Shown: positions 10,271 to 22,100 of the stretch, piece after piece | Layout: each line of letters starts with the position of its first letter | Position numbering within the stretch: position 1 is the stretch's first letter | Origin: Neoceratodus forsteri | Taxonomy: Eukaryota; Chordata; Ceratodontiformes; Ceratodontidae | NCBI GenBank assembly: GCA_016271365.2 | Contig: CM057451.1 | Coordinates: forward strand, 370,657,501 to 370,721,500 | Length of the DNA: 64,000 nucleotides | Reading direction: 5' to 3' | Program-made: the position numbers and the translations under genes | The notes under the pieces: generated by a model | Database searches by the model: none | What the model saw: the letters and a program-made list of their open reading frames with translations, nothing else | What the model was told of the DNA's origin: nothing

Positions 10271-10826
10271 CATTTTTTAGTAGGCTACACGCACTGACAT
10301 GTATATAGCTCACACCTTTACAGCTAGATAAGTCAGAAGGGGATGTGACAGCTGCCGGAAGACCAGGGTTGAGCTCTACATTGCTAGAGCACAACAAAAG
10401 AAGAAGCAAAAGTTTCCTGATGGCCCCTATTAGAAACTTGAAAGTTCTAGTCCGTTCTCGCTTGCGTGGCTTATAAGGTGAAACTGGTGGATCCTTGTAA
10501 AGATAGCCTTGGCGACCTAATGTCACAAGAACTCTCACCATAAGTAACAGAGAAGTTTGGAGAATGTGGGTGGTGGAAGATAATGCCGTACCTTCTTTAG
10601 TTAATACTGTAAGCATTCCCGCCCGCCAGGGTATGTGAGTAACCAGTTCCAAAATGGGGAACTTGAATGAACATAAATACCAATCATGGTAGTCAAAAAC
10701 GCCCTTGCAGTCTACTTTGTTACTAGATTCAAATGCACCAACAGGAGGTAGCTGGTTGTTCATGAGAAAGTCTATGTGGCACAGTAGGAGGAGGGATAGA
10801 TAGGGGAACAAGTAAACTGCCCACAT
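10233..10826 (-). pseudogene. N-terminal leader of L2-like LINE protein, with hydrophobic start and 2A-like motif
   Basis: A 197-codon open frame starts at 10826 with MWAVYLFPYLSLLLLCHIDFL, a short signal-peptide-like hydrophobic segment. A basic stretch PYKPRKRERTRTFKF follows near residues 117-131, then LLLLLLLCSSNVELNPGL near residues 139-156. The last part resembles the 2A consensus D(V/I)ExNPGP, which releases the upstream peptide during translation. Here D is N and an extra Leu separates G from P, so function is doubtful. After it comes SACSLLKN, the usual start of the endonuclease, before CR1 copy 2 interrupts. The last few residues (SGLGLSYHA) belong to the CR1 insert. Confidence 0.72.
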
Positions 10827-11404
10827 ACTGAAGTCTAGTCCGGGGGTGTGCCGAAATGCTATGACTAATCCTGATTCTTCAAACCAGAAGAGGGCATACT
10901 ACAGCATTTCTTGCGCACTCCCAGTACCTTGGGGAGAGTGCACCATGTGCTAACTTCCCTGGTCCTAAAACAGTGTACAGGATAGCAAGATACAGTAGCT
11001 CTAAAAACAATGTGCAGAGGATGGCCAATAATTCATAACTGAACTACCGGCTTAACAATTGTGGTGCATCTCCTTAATAAGTCCACTAGAGGAACTAGGC
11101 CAATAAGGGAACTGTACAAGGAAGTGGATAGGGTTATCGTGCATCTAAGGGGGCTTAGGGAGGGTGGGGGATGGTAAAAACCCAGAGGGACTAACAGGAT
11201 GCCTGCAGAAGAGGGATAGACAGGGATTAGATAGCAGGGAATGGTGGGAGGGTTCAAGTTAGACAAAGGGCACAAAAGAGCTGAATCGCAACTAGGGGCT
11301 AAATGGGGGGGGGGGGTGCACAGACAGCGAGCAAGGCACCAGCTAAGTCTGCAGGGGGAAGTGACACAATAGGATCAGATGTCGGGGGTCAGGTAAAAAA
11401 AAAA
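10271..11404 (-). mobile_element. L2-like LINE copy A, segment 3 (5' end and N-terminal leader)
   Basis: The minus strand carries the start of the LINE reading frame (10271-10826) and upstream sequence to about 11404, presumably 5' UTR. The upstream 570 bases hold no other recognisable element. It meets the 3'-truncated gypsy fragment at about 11405; that junction is approximate. Confidence 0.7.
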
Positions 11405-12447
11405 TTAAAAAATAATGAGCAACTTTAGCAAGGAGCTTCAGCTGATGCCTACAAGAAGTGACCTGGAGTTTACATGGGAAAAATGTCTTACCGGTGCTTG
11501 CCTGTTACCTCGCTGCTGTGGCATCTGTCTGGCCACTTGGCAGTCTTCAGCCAAAGAAACAGCCTTGTCCCCACTTTCTGGTCGGTATTCCTTTACCCAA
11601 AGCTGCACATCTGTAGGAGGATGTTGATGAATTGCTCCATTGCAAATGTGTCAATGATATGTGGGACTGTTTTGCTCTCTGGTTGGAGCCATTTTATCAC
11701 GAGTTCTCTGAGTCAGGTGAAGGCTTCTCGAGGATTTCCAAATGAGTTTTACTTCAGAGATCGAAATCTCTGCCTGTAGGTCTCTCCTGAGATGTCACAA
11801 CTATTCAGGATTTCACTTTTTACCAGGCCATAGTTTTCTGACTGTGCAGTGTCCATACTGTTGTAGGCAAGTTGGGCTTTCCTTGTCAGGTAGGGTACCA
11901 ATCTGATTGTTCACTGCTGCTTTGGCTATTAGCAGGCTGTGACAACTCTTTCAAAAGTTGTCAGGTATGCCTCGATATCATCAGAGGGACAAAATTTAGT
12001 AAGTTTAATGGCTTTTAAGTTGTTTGTGTTTTGTTGCTCATCTAGATCTGTGCCAGATCCTCTGCCCTTGATAGCTTGCAAGGCATTCAGACATCGTTGC
12101 TCCTGTTGCTGCATCTCCTCTCATCTACTCTCCTGTCGCTGCATCTCTTCTCTCCTCTGCTGCTCCTGTCACTGCATCTCTACTTTTCTCTGCTGTTCGT
12201 GTTGTTGCATTTCTTCTTTTCTCTGTGCTTCAAAACGTTGAAGCTCTTTTTCTCTCTGCTTCTCCGCCTCTTTTTGCTGTATAGCCCACCATTTGAAAAA
12301 GGCAGTCAGGCTTTCAGTTTCTTTCACTGCCTGTTCGTTTTCCATAACTGGTGCTGGCTGTACAGTCTCATCTTGGACTTCTGTCTCTGCTAGTCTGGCT
12401 GCCATTCTCCTGGTAACCACTCCTGGGCTTGCTGCTGCAGAATCCAT
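11405..12447 (-). pseudogene. Gypsy gag, SCAN-like type
   Basis: The frame starts at ATG 12447 (MDSAAASPGVVTRRMAARLA). A Gln/Glu/Arg-rich coiled-coil segment follows (KEAEKQREKELQRFEAQRKE, about residues 60-110). After a stop and frame changes come KLTKFCPSDDIEAYLTTFER and, near 11560-11590, LWVKEYRPESGDKAVSLAED. The last motif is the SCAN-like capsid signature of Gmr1-type Ty3/gypsy elements. Gag forms the virus-like particle. The gene is interrupted and ends at the truncation point, before any zinc knuckle. Confidence 0.75.
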
Positions 12448-12535
12448 ACCTTTCTCTATGCTTCCCTAGTACTAGGTCCAGTACCCACGCACAAAACTCC
12501 TGGCTTAGAGGATGCATGGCATAATCCCACTTAGG

Positions 12536-12544
12536 CTGACACCA
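12536..12544 (-). promoter_or_regulatory. Primer-binding site for tRNA-Leu
   Basis: Two bases after the LTR end the minus strand reads TGGTGTCAGCCTAAGTGGG. TGGTGTCAG complements the 3' end of tRNA-Leu, and the later AGTGGG continues the match with a small gap. Confidence 0.75.
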
Positions 12545-12546
12545 CC

Positions 12547-13280
12547 TGTTATCGAGGCACAGGTCAGGAAGCATAGGAAAGATCAGGAGCAGTTGCAGAA
12601 TTCACAAGAAGTGTTTTATTAGTACTAGCAGTAACAAAGAAAAACTTGTTCAGTGTAACTATTTACAAAGGCAGAATAAACAGAGAAGTTCCATCTTTCT
12701 TCAATCTCTGTGTCTCTCTTGCAAGAAACTGCAACGCTGTTTTGTAAGTCCTTGCAACCCCCCTTCCTAACAAGCAGCCTGTTTTTTTCTAAAATGTTCC
12801 TGTAAATTTCCAGTGTTGTTGTGTCACGCAGGTACAGCAAGAATATAATGTCCCAGAACCGAGGCCCCTTCTCCATGGCTTCTGAAAAAGGGCTTAAAAA
12901 CTGCTCTCAGGTTAACCCCTTGAGTTCCCAATAGCTTTCTGCAATCATCTCAAACTATAATTATATACATTTCAACAGTAACACTATATAATTTCTAAAC
13001 AAAGGGAGCCCAGTATCAAATATATATTTCTACATAATGATTCATATATATTTTTATACCAACAGATATGCAAGGGAGGAAAAAACACAAACAGCAAGGG
13101 AAAACTGAGAGACAGAGAACTGCAAGACTGTTGGGTGATCAAGTCCCAGGTCTCACAGGGAAATTTGGTTGTGCAACCATTCAGACAAGAGACAGGAAAG
13201 GAAAGGAAAGAACAGAACAGATTCCCTGCATTCTAACTCTCCAAAACAACTGGGACAAGGTCCTATTCAACCCTGTCATC
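12547..13280 (-). repeat. Gypsy 5' LTR (734 bp)
   Basis: On the minus strand it runs from TGACAGGGTTGAATAGGACC (preceded by two mutated bases) to CTCGATAACA. It has a TATA-like GGTATAAAAATA near 13050 and an AATAAA at 12615-12620. The duplicate copy in a solo LTR 12 kb away confirms both ends. Confidence 0.9.
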
Positions 13281-14518
13281 CTCCTCCCCCAGATTTCCTT
13301 CGTCCTCCCCTTGACAACCCTCTGTGTTTGTCCCAGGCCCTCTTGAATCCCTCCACTGTACTGGCATTCACCACCTTCTCCGGCAGTCTGTTCCAGGGCT
13401 CAACTACTCTCTCTGTGAAGTAATACTTCCTAACACTTCCCCTAAATCTTTCCTCCTGCACCTTCAGTCCATGCCCCCTAGTTCTTGTATCTACCTTCCC
13501 TGTAAATAAGCTCCTCCCTACTTTATTGATCCCCTTCACATACTTGAATGTTTCAACCATGTCCCCTCTTTCTCTTATCCCCAGAGGATACAAATCCAGT
13601 TCCCTCAATCTCTCCTCATATGCCATCCCTCTTAACCCATGCACCATTTCAGTGGCCCTTCTCTGCACCCTTTCAATGCTATCTATGTCTTTCCTTAGAT
13701 GGGGCCTCCAGAACTGTACCCCATATTCCAGATGCGGCCTCACCATGGAGCTGTAAAGTGGATCAGCACCTCCCTCCTTCTGCTGGTTATCCCTCTCCAT
13801 ATGCAAGCCAGCATCCTGTTAGCCTTGCCCACTGCTTTGCTGCACTGGGTCACCATCTTAAGGTTATTTGTGATTATAATCCCTAGAGATCCTTCTCCTG
13901 CCTGGTTGCTGCCATTTTTGCCCCCCTAGTGTGCATGTGGTATTTGGATTCCTCCTCCATAAGTGCATCACTTTGCATTTCCTGGCACTGAATTTCAGCT
14001 GCCATGTTTCCGACCACTCTTCCCGCAACTTTTTATCATTCTTCACTGCCTCCACTACCACTGGGGTGTCCACCCTGTTACTGAGTTTTGTGTCAGCTGT
14101 GAAAAGGCAGACCTTCCCCTGAAGCCTCTCTGCTACATCGCCGACGGATATGTTAAACAGAATGGGCCCCAGCACTGACCCGAGAGACCCCGCTCGACAC
14201 CCCAATCTCCCCAGAGTGCACCCCATTGACCACCACCCTCTGGCTTCTCCCCAACAGCCAGCTCTCCACCCATCATATGATTTTCTGCCCTACCCCTAGA
14301 CTCCCCAACTTATTAACTAGCCCTCTGCGGGGCACTGTGTCAAAGACCTTCCCGAAGTCCAGGTAGGCCACATCCATTGCCCCACCCCAATCAACCACCC
14401 TCGTCACCTCATCGAAGAATTCGACCAAGTCTGTCTGACATGACCATCCCCAACTGAAGCCACGTTGCTGAATGTCTTGCAGCTCCCTCCTCTTCCAAAT
14501 AGCTAACCATCCTTTGTT
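13281..14518 (-). mobile_element. CR1-like LINE copy 3 (5'-truncated, degraded)
   Basis: Minus-strand translation gives, from 14518 down, VAYLDFGK, VFDTVP, the polymerase box as LFTADTKL in place of FADD, then AHSV-type GPILFN, LEYGVQFWRPHLRKDIDSIE, VQRRATEMVHGLRGM, LDLYPLGIRERGDMVETFKY and VEPWNRLPEKVVNAS. The last 176 codons (13276-13806) are one open frame. The catalytic Asp pair is lost. It abuts DIRS-D at 14518 and the gypsy LTR at 13280; both junctions cut the partner elements. Confidence 0.87.
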
Positions 14519-16151
14519 TCAATACTGATCTGGGAACCAGAACTGCCAGGGCCAGTCTGGAGATATCGGGATCATCTGTGCCTTGACCCTCTGGCCCTTG
14601 ACCACCAACTTGTGGATTAAGGGGAAGGGAGGAAAGGCATACACAAGGCCTGAGGTGCAGGGCCTCGTGAAGGCATCCCCATCAGTGTACTGAACTGTGA
14701 GGGGCAGGCACAAAACAGCATCAGTTTGTCATTCTCCTAGGAGGCAAACAGATCCACCACAGGGGTGTCCCACTAGCAGAACAGCTGGTGTACCACCTCA
14801 TGATGCAAGGACTATTGTGCGATGTCTCTCCCACCCAGCTGAGAGCATCTTCCTGCTGACTGTTCACTCATGCGACATGGATCGCCAGGAGATCTGCACT
14901 CAGGCTGTGCATGAAGGTCCAGGTGCAGAGGGCCTCCTGACACAGGGGAAGGAAGCAGGTTCCATCCCGCCTGTTCAGGTAGAACATAGCTGTGCTTTTG
15001 TACATCTGGATCTGCACAACCTGACCCCTGACTAGAGGAAAGAATTCCGTCAGAGCAAAACGCACGGCATGGAGCTCCAGCAGACTGGTGCAGCGATAGG
15101 ACTCGCAGGGTGGCCAGAACCTGCTGGCTCTACGGTTTTCTAGGTGTGCTCCCCACCCCACAAGAAACATGTCTGTCATGAGCGTGATGGCTGATTCTGG
15201 GCAGACAAGCAAGATTCTTTCCTCCAGATGTTTTGGGATCAGCCACTACTAGATGGCGTCCCACAACAGCTGGGTCACAAGGAGCGGCTAGTCCAAGTGT
15301 CCTAGGCACTGGGATCACTAATGGCCCAACTCCCACTGTAGGTTGCACATCCACCAGCATGTCCAATGGAACACACTGCTGGTGGATGCTAGGTACCCCA
15401 GCAGCTGCAGGAAATCTGGGGTAGGGCATGAGCACCCAGCCTGAAACAACTGGTAAAGGAGGTAAGGTCCAGAGCACAGTCTGCAGGCAGGGTGGCGGAC
15501 CTTGGCCCACAGGGAATCTAGCTCTGCCCTGATGAATCTGATAACCTGCAAGGGGATCAGTTCGGGCTTTTTCATGGTTTGACCAACAGGCCCAAGTTTC
15601 TGCAGGTCTGGAGGGCCAGATCCCTAGGCCATTACATGGCCTTCCTGGATGGTCCACTTATCAGCCAGTCATCCAGGTAAGAATACATTCTGACACCCTT
15701 GTGCCATAGGAAGGCTGCCACCACTGCCGTGCACTTGGTGAAGACCCTGGGCATGGACAAGAGGCCAAAGGGAATGACCTGGAACTGCTAAATAACTCCT
15801 TCTGCGAGGAACTGAAGATATTGCCAGTGGGACGGGCCAACCAGAATGTGGAAGAACGCATCCTGAAGGTCCAGGGAGCAGAACCACATACCCTACTCAC
15901 TGAGGTGGTGTGATCTGGTTCAGAGTGACCATCCTGAACTTGTGCCTCCGCATGAACTGACGCAGGTCATGCAGATCCATATGGGGCGCCAATCCCCACC
16001 CCCGGTCCATTTCAGGAACAGGAAGTGCCTGGTCACGTCCCCCTGACTTGCTAGGGAGTGTGGGACATGGGCTAAGGATTCTTTTGCAAGAAGATGAGTG
16101 ATGTCCTAACTTAGGGTGGACATTGTGTCCTGTGACACTGAGGACTCCCAA
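14519..16151 (-). pseudogene. DIRS-D reverse transcriptase / RNase H
   Basis: Reading downwards from 16151: DLHDLRQFMRRHKFRMVTLN (RT palm start), then frame changes to MYSYLDDWLIS near 15665-15700 (YLDD catalytic box intact), FIRAELDSLWAKVRHPACRL, TDMFLVGWGAHLENRRASRF and SLLELHAVRFALTEFFPLVRGQ (RNase H), and LSADLLAIHVA. The end, FPPFPLIHKLVVKGQRVKAQ and SPDWPWQFWFPDQ (14519-14660), is the linker after RNase H. In a working element this protein copies RNA into a circular DNA intermediate. Many shifts and stops are present. Confidence 0.85.
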
Positions 16152-18534
16152 GAAGCCTGGGATCAGTAAGGCGGCAGAGCCTCAATATTGAAGAGGCAAC
16201 CCTTTGCCTACCACCTCTGGGACCCACTTGTCTGTGGTAATGATAGACCAACATGGCCAGAAGTGATGAAGCTGATCCCCCAGAAGGGAGTTGAGTCAGG
16301 AGCTGGACAGGTGGGAGGTTGACACCCGCTGACTTCTCACTGGGCAGCCTTGGAGGAGCCAATGGCCCTGGGGCCGGAGGGGTACCTCTTCCCTTATGCC
16401 CACCTCTTTTCCGGACCTGACCAGAGAACTTGTCCTTGGGACACCAGGCTTGGTATTACCCCTGCTGGGCTCCTGCTGCTGGGGTTCCTGTGGCTGAAAG
16501 GACTGAAACTGAAAAGGCTTCTTTTTAAGTTTCTAGGCCTTGGGACAAAGCCACTGAGTCCAGGATGGCACTGGACTTCTCAATCCTCTTGAGATTTCCT
16601 TTCACCCCAGGCCAAAGAAGTTGATGCCCAAGAAGGGGACATCGGTCAACTCATGCCGAGTGTCTGCAGTGAAGGTGGCAAACTCAGCCAACCCCCACAA
16701 ATCATCTCAACGGCCGCTGCCATGGCACGGGTGCAGGAATCATTGACATCCAAGGCCACCCAGAGCTGGTGTTTAGCCAGCGCTTGACCCTGGTCCCTGA
16801 TCAACGGCAGTCAGAGAAGAAGCAGCAGTGACCTTCTTGGCCACGTGGTCAAACTTCTTCAGATTGCTTGTCGGGGGGGGGGGGGGCCTATACATATCCC
16901 CTTGGCACCCAGACTTCCAGAAGGTCGAGTTCCAGACTAAAACCTCAGCTGAGGGATGGTCCAAGATCTCCAAAAAGGGACCCAGCAGGGACCGCATGCT
17001 TGCATACCATACGGGTGGAGGATATAGGCAGGATGCTGGATGCTGTCAGAGCTTCAGTACTGGTCCCAAGACTGCCTCAGCCATGGGAAAGGCAACCTAA
17101 GGGGAGTCATCCTTGTCCAAAAATGCCCGTGAAGGGGTATTCTGCCCTCTTCTGGACTGGTTCCAAGTACAACTGCATGGACTATGACATCAAATGGAGG
17201 ACGACCCCAAAGAACACCAGACCACGTTCAGTGGCTAGGTCTTCAACCAAGGCATGGTTGAAGGTGTAGGTCCTTGAAGACAACATGGGTGGCCTGTCTG
17301 AGTCATCCGATGACTCTCTGAACATGGCCCGTGGCTGCCTAACACCTCTGACCACCCTGGAGTCTTCTGACTGAGTGATCTCCACAAATAGCTGAGCGGG
17401 TCAGGCAAGCAAGCTACAGCACGAGTCCTTGATCAGGGCTCCCACCAGTGGCTGCAGTGGAGATGCACCACTCGCAAAGGTAGAGGTAGATGCCAGAGAC
17501 ATCAGTTGAGGGTGGGGATCAGTGTGGGCAGTACTGGCCCCTGCCAGTTGATCAGAGGTCCAGGAATTAGAGCCCAACCCTACCCCACGGTGTTCCACTG
17601 CTGCCATAGGAGTTCCTCTTTAGTGCCGCTGAATCTTGCAGCGGTGCCTCTCCTCATCTTATGACATCGAGGAATGAAGGCGGTGCCTTCCTATCGAGTG
17701 GGATGAAAACTGGCGACCTGAAGGCTGACGCCAAGAAGAAGCCTCCAGAGTGTTGGTACAGCACATGTCGAGTTACACTAATGAGCTTTAGCAGCATGAC
17801 CACCAGTGGAGATGTGTCCTGAATGGGATTGATAGCGGAGACTGACTGATCCACTTCCTCTCGGGAAAGAACTGGGAGATTCAGGGGTTTGGAGTTCGAC
17901 TCCTCGTCGACCTCCTCCGACAGTCAGTTGAACATGTCTAAAAAAATCTCAACAACCTTCTCGACCACTGTCAATATCCACAAGCCCACTAGGGTTCTGA
18001 GGAGCCGTCAAATGAACTCTCAGCCAAGTGCTGCTTGACCAGAGCTGAGTGCTCTACACACACTGAGTGATCAGGGGAGTCAAAGCAGTGGGAGGACCGC
18101 AATCTCTCCCAATGCCACAACTGGCATCGGCAGCACTTATGATTACTGTAGTAGACAGAGTTCTCCCCATAGGCCTTAAGGGCCCGAAACATTTCACAGA
18201 AGTCTTCCATTAAAGACTCTCCAGCACTGGTCCAGCAGGAAGAAGTGATGAGAGCGATGAGGTGCCTACCATGGCAGCCACCACCGCAGCTGTAGAGGCT
18301 GTCTTGAGAACCTTTGGCCAGAGTTTAGGATCCTTGTCAGCCATCTGAGAAGAAGCCAGGCCACAGGATCTTTTGGAGAGGAGGGAAATATTACGACAGG
18401 CCACAGCCAGAAATGTCATGCTCTGCCCCTAGGCTGTCATAGCAAGACATATGTGGGTCAGTTTCCAGCATTTTCTGCCAACATGTGACGCAGAATTTGA
18501 AGCTGCATATTGGCTTTGCTTCCTCTGAGTCCAT
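16152..18534 (-). pseudogene. DIRS-D gag-like ORF1
   Basis: The probable start is ATG 18534 (MDSEEAKPICSFKFCVTCWQ). CVTCWQKMLETDPHM matches the N-terminal Cys/His motif shared by DIRS gag proteins (C-x2-C...DPH). A later part contains HWERLRSSHCFDSPDHSVCV and RMRDLVQ-type helical segments in broken frames. Poly-G at 16873-16885 and many stops show decay. Function is inferred as particle or RNA-binding protein. Confidence 0.65.
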
Positions 18535-18838
18535 CTTCTATCGATGAGGCACAGCCACAGCAAGGGAGAGGAAAGCTGTCGAGGAACACTACAAATCTTG
18601 TAGAAAGTTTAACAACTTTGCCAATTACTCACTTTGGTAGCCTACAGTGCTGCAGAGCTGCGAAAGAGGAGACCTGATTTTTCCAGCAGACAGGAATATC
18701 TGATGTCACAGGATGGTACCAATGGATATGACGCCCAGTTGGTGGGTAGAGCTTAACTTGAAGACATTCCAATGAATCAGCACTTCCAGTGAACTGCTAA
18801 TGTGTGGTGGAAACTATATCCATGCCCCTAGAAGTCTA

Positions 18839-18995
18839 AAATAACACTGCTGTTGCAACTGCTACTATAAACAGAACACAGCTGAAAACAGGATGTTCAT
18901 TTCAATGGGTCCCTTTCAATATACAGTACATATATTGTGCCACAATTTCTTGCTATGCAAAAGTCATCAGGATGTCCCAGCTCCCAAATTGGCAC
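18839..18995. other. Short spacer between DIRS-D and CR1 copy 4
   Basis: AT-rich intronic sequence in which nothing is recognised. Confidence 0.6.
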
Positions 18996-21900
18996 CATAG
19001 ATACATAGACAGTGTCGGCAGATAAGGGCCTATGGCCCACCCAGTCTGCCCATTTGAGCTTGTAAGTTCAGTTTATGTTTTCCTAGAAGTCTGTTGCCCC
19101 TCACCCCTGACCTCCAGAATTCCTCTATGTCTATCCCATGCATTCTTAAATCCTGTGATTGTTTCAGCCCCACCACTTCCTCTTGCAGGGGTGTTCCCCT
19201 TGTCCACCACCTGTTCTGTGAAGAAATTCTTCCTCACATTTCCTCTGAATCGTTCTCCTCCAACTTCATCCCATGCCTCTAGTCCTCTTTTCACTTAAAA
19301 ATAGTGTATTCCTGCACCCTGTTCCTCCCTGTAAGATACTTGTATGTCTCTATCATATCCCCTCTCTCCCTCCTCTCCTCCAGGGAGTACATATTCAGTT
19401 CCTTCAACCTGTCCTGATAGGACTTGTGATGCAATCCATGCACCATCTTTGTTGCCCTCCTCTGAACCTTCTCTACCCTGTCTATGTCCTTACGTAGGTA
19501 AGGTCCCCAGAACTGTACACTGTATTCCAGGTGGGACCTCGCTAGTGTCTTGTATAGTGGAATTATGACCTCCCTTTTCCTGCTGGTGATGCCCCTGCCT
19601 ATGCATCCCAGCACCCTATTTGCTTTACCTGCTGCCTTGTCACACTGTTTCCCTACCTTGAGGTCATCAGAGATGTTAACCCCGAGATCCCTTTCCTGCT
19701 TGGTGCATGCTATATCCTCACCCCCCAACTGATATGTTGTGCCAGGGTTTTTGTGCCCCATATGCATTATCTTGCACTACTTTGCATTGAATTTCAACCG
19801 CTAATCCCCTGACCATTCTTCAAGTTTCTGCAGGTCCCTTCTCATTCTGTCTACACGCTCTGGTGTGTCTACTCTGTTACAGAGCTTTGTGTCATCAGTG
19901 AACAGTGAAATTCTGCCTTCTAGGTCCTGCGCAATGTCACTGATGAAGATGTTGAATAGGACCGGTCCCAGCACTGATCTCTGTGGTACCCCACTGGTCA
20001 CTCTTCTCTCTGTGGAGTGACAGCCATTTACCGCCACCCTCTGTGTCCTGCCACCCAGCCAGTTACCTACCCACCACACTACTGTCCTGCCCACACCCAT
20101 ATTCCCCAGTTTGTGTAATAGTCTTCTATGTGGTACAGTGTAAAAGGCCTTGCTGAAGTCCAGATATGCCATGTCCACTGCCCTCCCCTGATCCAACTCC
20201 CTAGTCACTCAGTCAAAAAATTCAAAGAGGTTGGTCTGACATGACCTCCCCCTGGTGAAACCATGCTGCCTTGGGTCCTGTAGTCCACTGACAACCAGAT
20301 GTTCCACCAATCTCTCCTTCAGTAGTGCTTCCATGATCTTTCCCACTACCGAGGTGAGGCTGACTGGTCTGTAGTTCCCCGCTTCTTCTTTGTTCCCACT
20401 TTTGTATAAGGGGACTACATCTGCTGTCCTCCAGTCTTTGGGTACCTCCCCTGTTTCCAGTGATCGGCTAAACAGGATAGCCAGAGGTTCAGCCACTATC
20501 TCTTTTAGTTCTTTAAGTACCCTGGGGTGCACCCCATCTGGCCCCATTGCTTTATCAACTCTTATTACTTCCAGTTCCTTCAGGACCCTTTCTCGTGTAA
20601 AGGGACTTGTGTCCATTTCTGCACCATTCTTGCCCCTTGTACTCCCTTCAGACCCATTACCCTCCTCTTCCTCAGTAAAGACTGAGCAGAAATACCTGTT
20701 CAATATGTCAGCTCTACTGGTGTCATCCTCCCCCTTCAGTCTCACTATCCCTCCCTTTGCCTTTCTTTTTTCACTTGTGTACCTGTAAAATGTTTTGTCC
20801 CCTTTACCCACTGATTTTGTAATGTGTTCTTCTGTCTGAGCTTTGGCTTCCCTTACTGACCTCCCTGCCTCCCTTTGCTTCTCCTGGTATTTCTCCCTAT
20901 CCCCTTCTGCCTGTGTCTTTTTGTATTGCCTGAATGCAATCTTTTTGGCTTTCACTTTCTTTGCTACCTTTTTGGAAAACCATAATGGTCTCCTCTTCCT
21001 TTTCCTCTTGCTAACCTGCTTAATGTATAATTCTGTTGCTCTTGTAATCCCCATTTTAAATACTGCCCACTGTTCCTCAACCCCTGATTCCTGCTCCATT
21101 CCCATTAATGCCTTTTTCAAGTATCTCCCCATTTTCCCAAAGTCTGCCCCCCTAAAATCCACGATACATGTTTTTGCGTTTTGGTTCTGCTCTTTCTGTG
21201 ACTTCAAACCACAATGACTGGTGGTCACTGTTCCCCAGCTGCTCCCCCACTGTTACCCCCATCACACTGTCCCTGTTTGTGAGCATAAGGTCCAGTATTG
21301 CCTTCTGCCGAGTTGGTTCCATGATCAGTTGCTTGAGGAAGGCACCCTGAAGGAAGTATAGGATAAATCTGCTCCTAGTTGATGCTGCTACCGGGATGCT
21401 CCAATCCATGTCTGGAATATTGAAGTCTCCAACCAGTACTACCTCACCCTTGTCTGCCATCCTTCGGATGACTAGCATCAGCTCCTGTTTTTTCCTCCTG
21501 GGCTGGTGGTCTATAGACCACACCTGTGTGGATGGCTGGCCCCATTTTCCTTTTCAGCTTAACCCACACTACCTCTCCACCATTTTGTTCCTCCTGGATA
21601 TCTGTGGCCCTTATGTCATTTTTCACATACAGTGCCACTCCTCCTCCCTTCCTACCTGTTCTGTCTCTTCTGAATATGTTGTAGCCAGGTATGGCCACCT
21701 CCCAGTTGTGGTTATCATTACACCAGGTTTCAGTGATGGCTACAATGTCCAGGTCAGACTGCACTATGACAGCCTCCAGATCTTCCATCTTGTTGCTAAG
21801 GCTCCTGGCATTGGCACACATGGCTTTCCATGATTTGATCTCCCTAGACTGTTTCGCTGTTCTACTCCAGACCCTTCCTTGGTTGTCCTTTATCCCTGGT

Positions 21901-22100
21901 TCTCCTTGCTGTCTCTGCCCTTCTGCTGAATTTTGCCCCTTTTCTGCCTATCCACCTCTTGGGCGCTAATCTCCATCTTTTGCACACTGCTTTGTAGAGA
22001 CAGCCACTCCTCCGGTTCATTGGTTTCACTGCTAGCTGCCATAATCTGGTGAAGAGAGGCTGGGAGTGCTGGACATGAGCGTATAGTAGCCCATACAATT
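18996..22100 (-). mobile_element. CR1-like LINE copy 4, longest ORF2 in the window
   Basis: The 3.1-kb minus-strand copy runs from the tail of ORF1 (22098-21862) through the whole ORF2 to a 3' end reading GGCCCTTATCTGCCGACACT then a tctatgtatctatg tail at 18996. It is 5'-truncated near 22100. It lies 340 bp from the AGO3 exon at 22441, downstream of it in the gene. Confidence 0.92.
19073..21821 (-). pseudogene. CR1-like LINE ORF2: endonuclease plus reverse transcriptase
   Basis: The endonuclease starts CANARSLSNKMEDLEAV (21821), then ITETWCNDNHNW, GGGVALYVKN, VYRPPAQEE, and after a shift VLVGDFNIPDMDW and LGNSDHQSLWF. The RT follows in a 339-codon frame (20209-21228): VDKAMGPDGVHPRVLKELK, NYRPVSLTSVVGKIMEALL, HGFTRGRSCQTNLFEFFD. 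A stop at 20208 splits off AYLDFSKAFYTVPHRRL, SVLGPVLFNIFISD and the catalytic box LFTDDTKL (FADD with A to T, both Asp kept). Another break precedes 19291-19767 and 19073-19294. Only a handful of stops or shifts separate it from a complete frame, so it is among the least decayed CR1 copies here. Confidence 0.92.

Larger units (their letters stand above)
11405..13280 (-). mobile_element. Ty3/gypsy LTR retrotransposon, 5' part only
   Basis: Minus strand order: LTR (13280 to 12547), a GG spacer, a tRNA-Leu primer-binding site, leader, and gag to about 11405, where the copy stops. Protease, RT and integrase are absent. The LTR matches the solo LTR at 25580-31916 over its full length. It abuts the 3' end of CR1 copy 3 at 13280. 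Confidence 0.88.
14519..18838 (-). mobile_element. DIRS-D, truncated tyrosine-recombinase retrotransposon
   Basis: The minus strand carries gag (18534 downwards), RT and RNase H, then stops at 14519 in the linker that normally precedes the recombinase. The right end near 18820-18838 reads ATATCCATGCCCCTAGAAG, close to the DIRS-B terminus ATATCCATGTCCCTAGAAAT, so its original right end is probably present. The recombinase gene, left inverted repeat and internal complementary region are missing. All genes are broken. Confidence 0.82.

Noticed and set aside
10356..10382. The NPG motif as a sign of a picornavirus-like insertion
   Set aside because: The surrounding protein is a LINE polyprotein, and 2A-like motifs are known from non-LTR retrotransposons.
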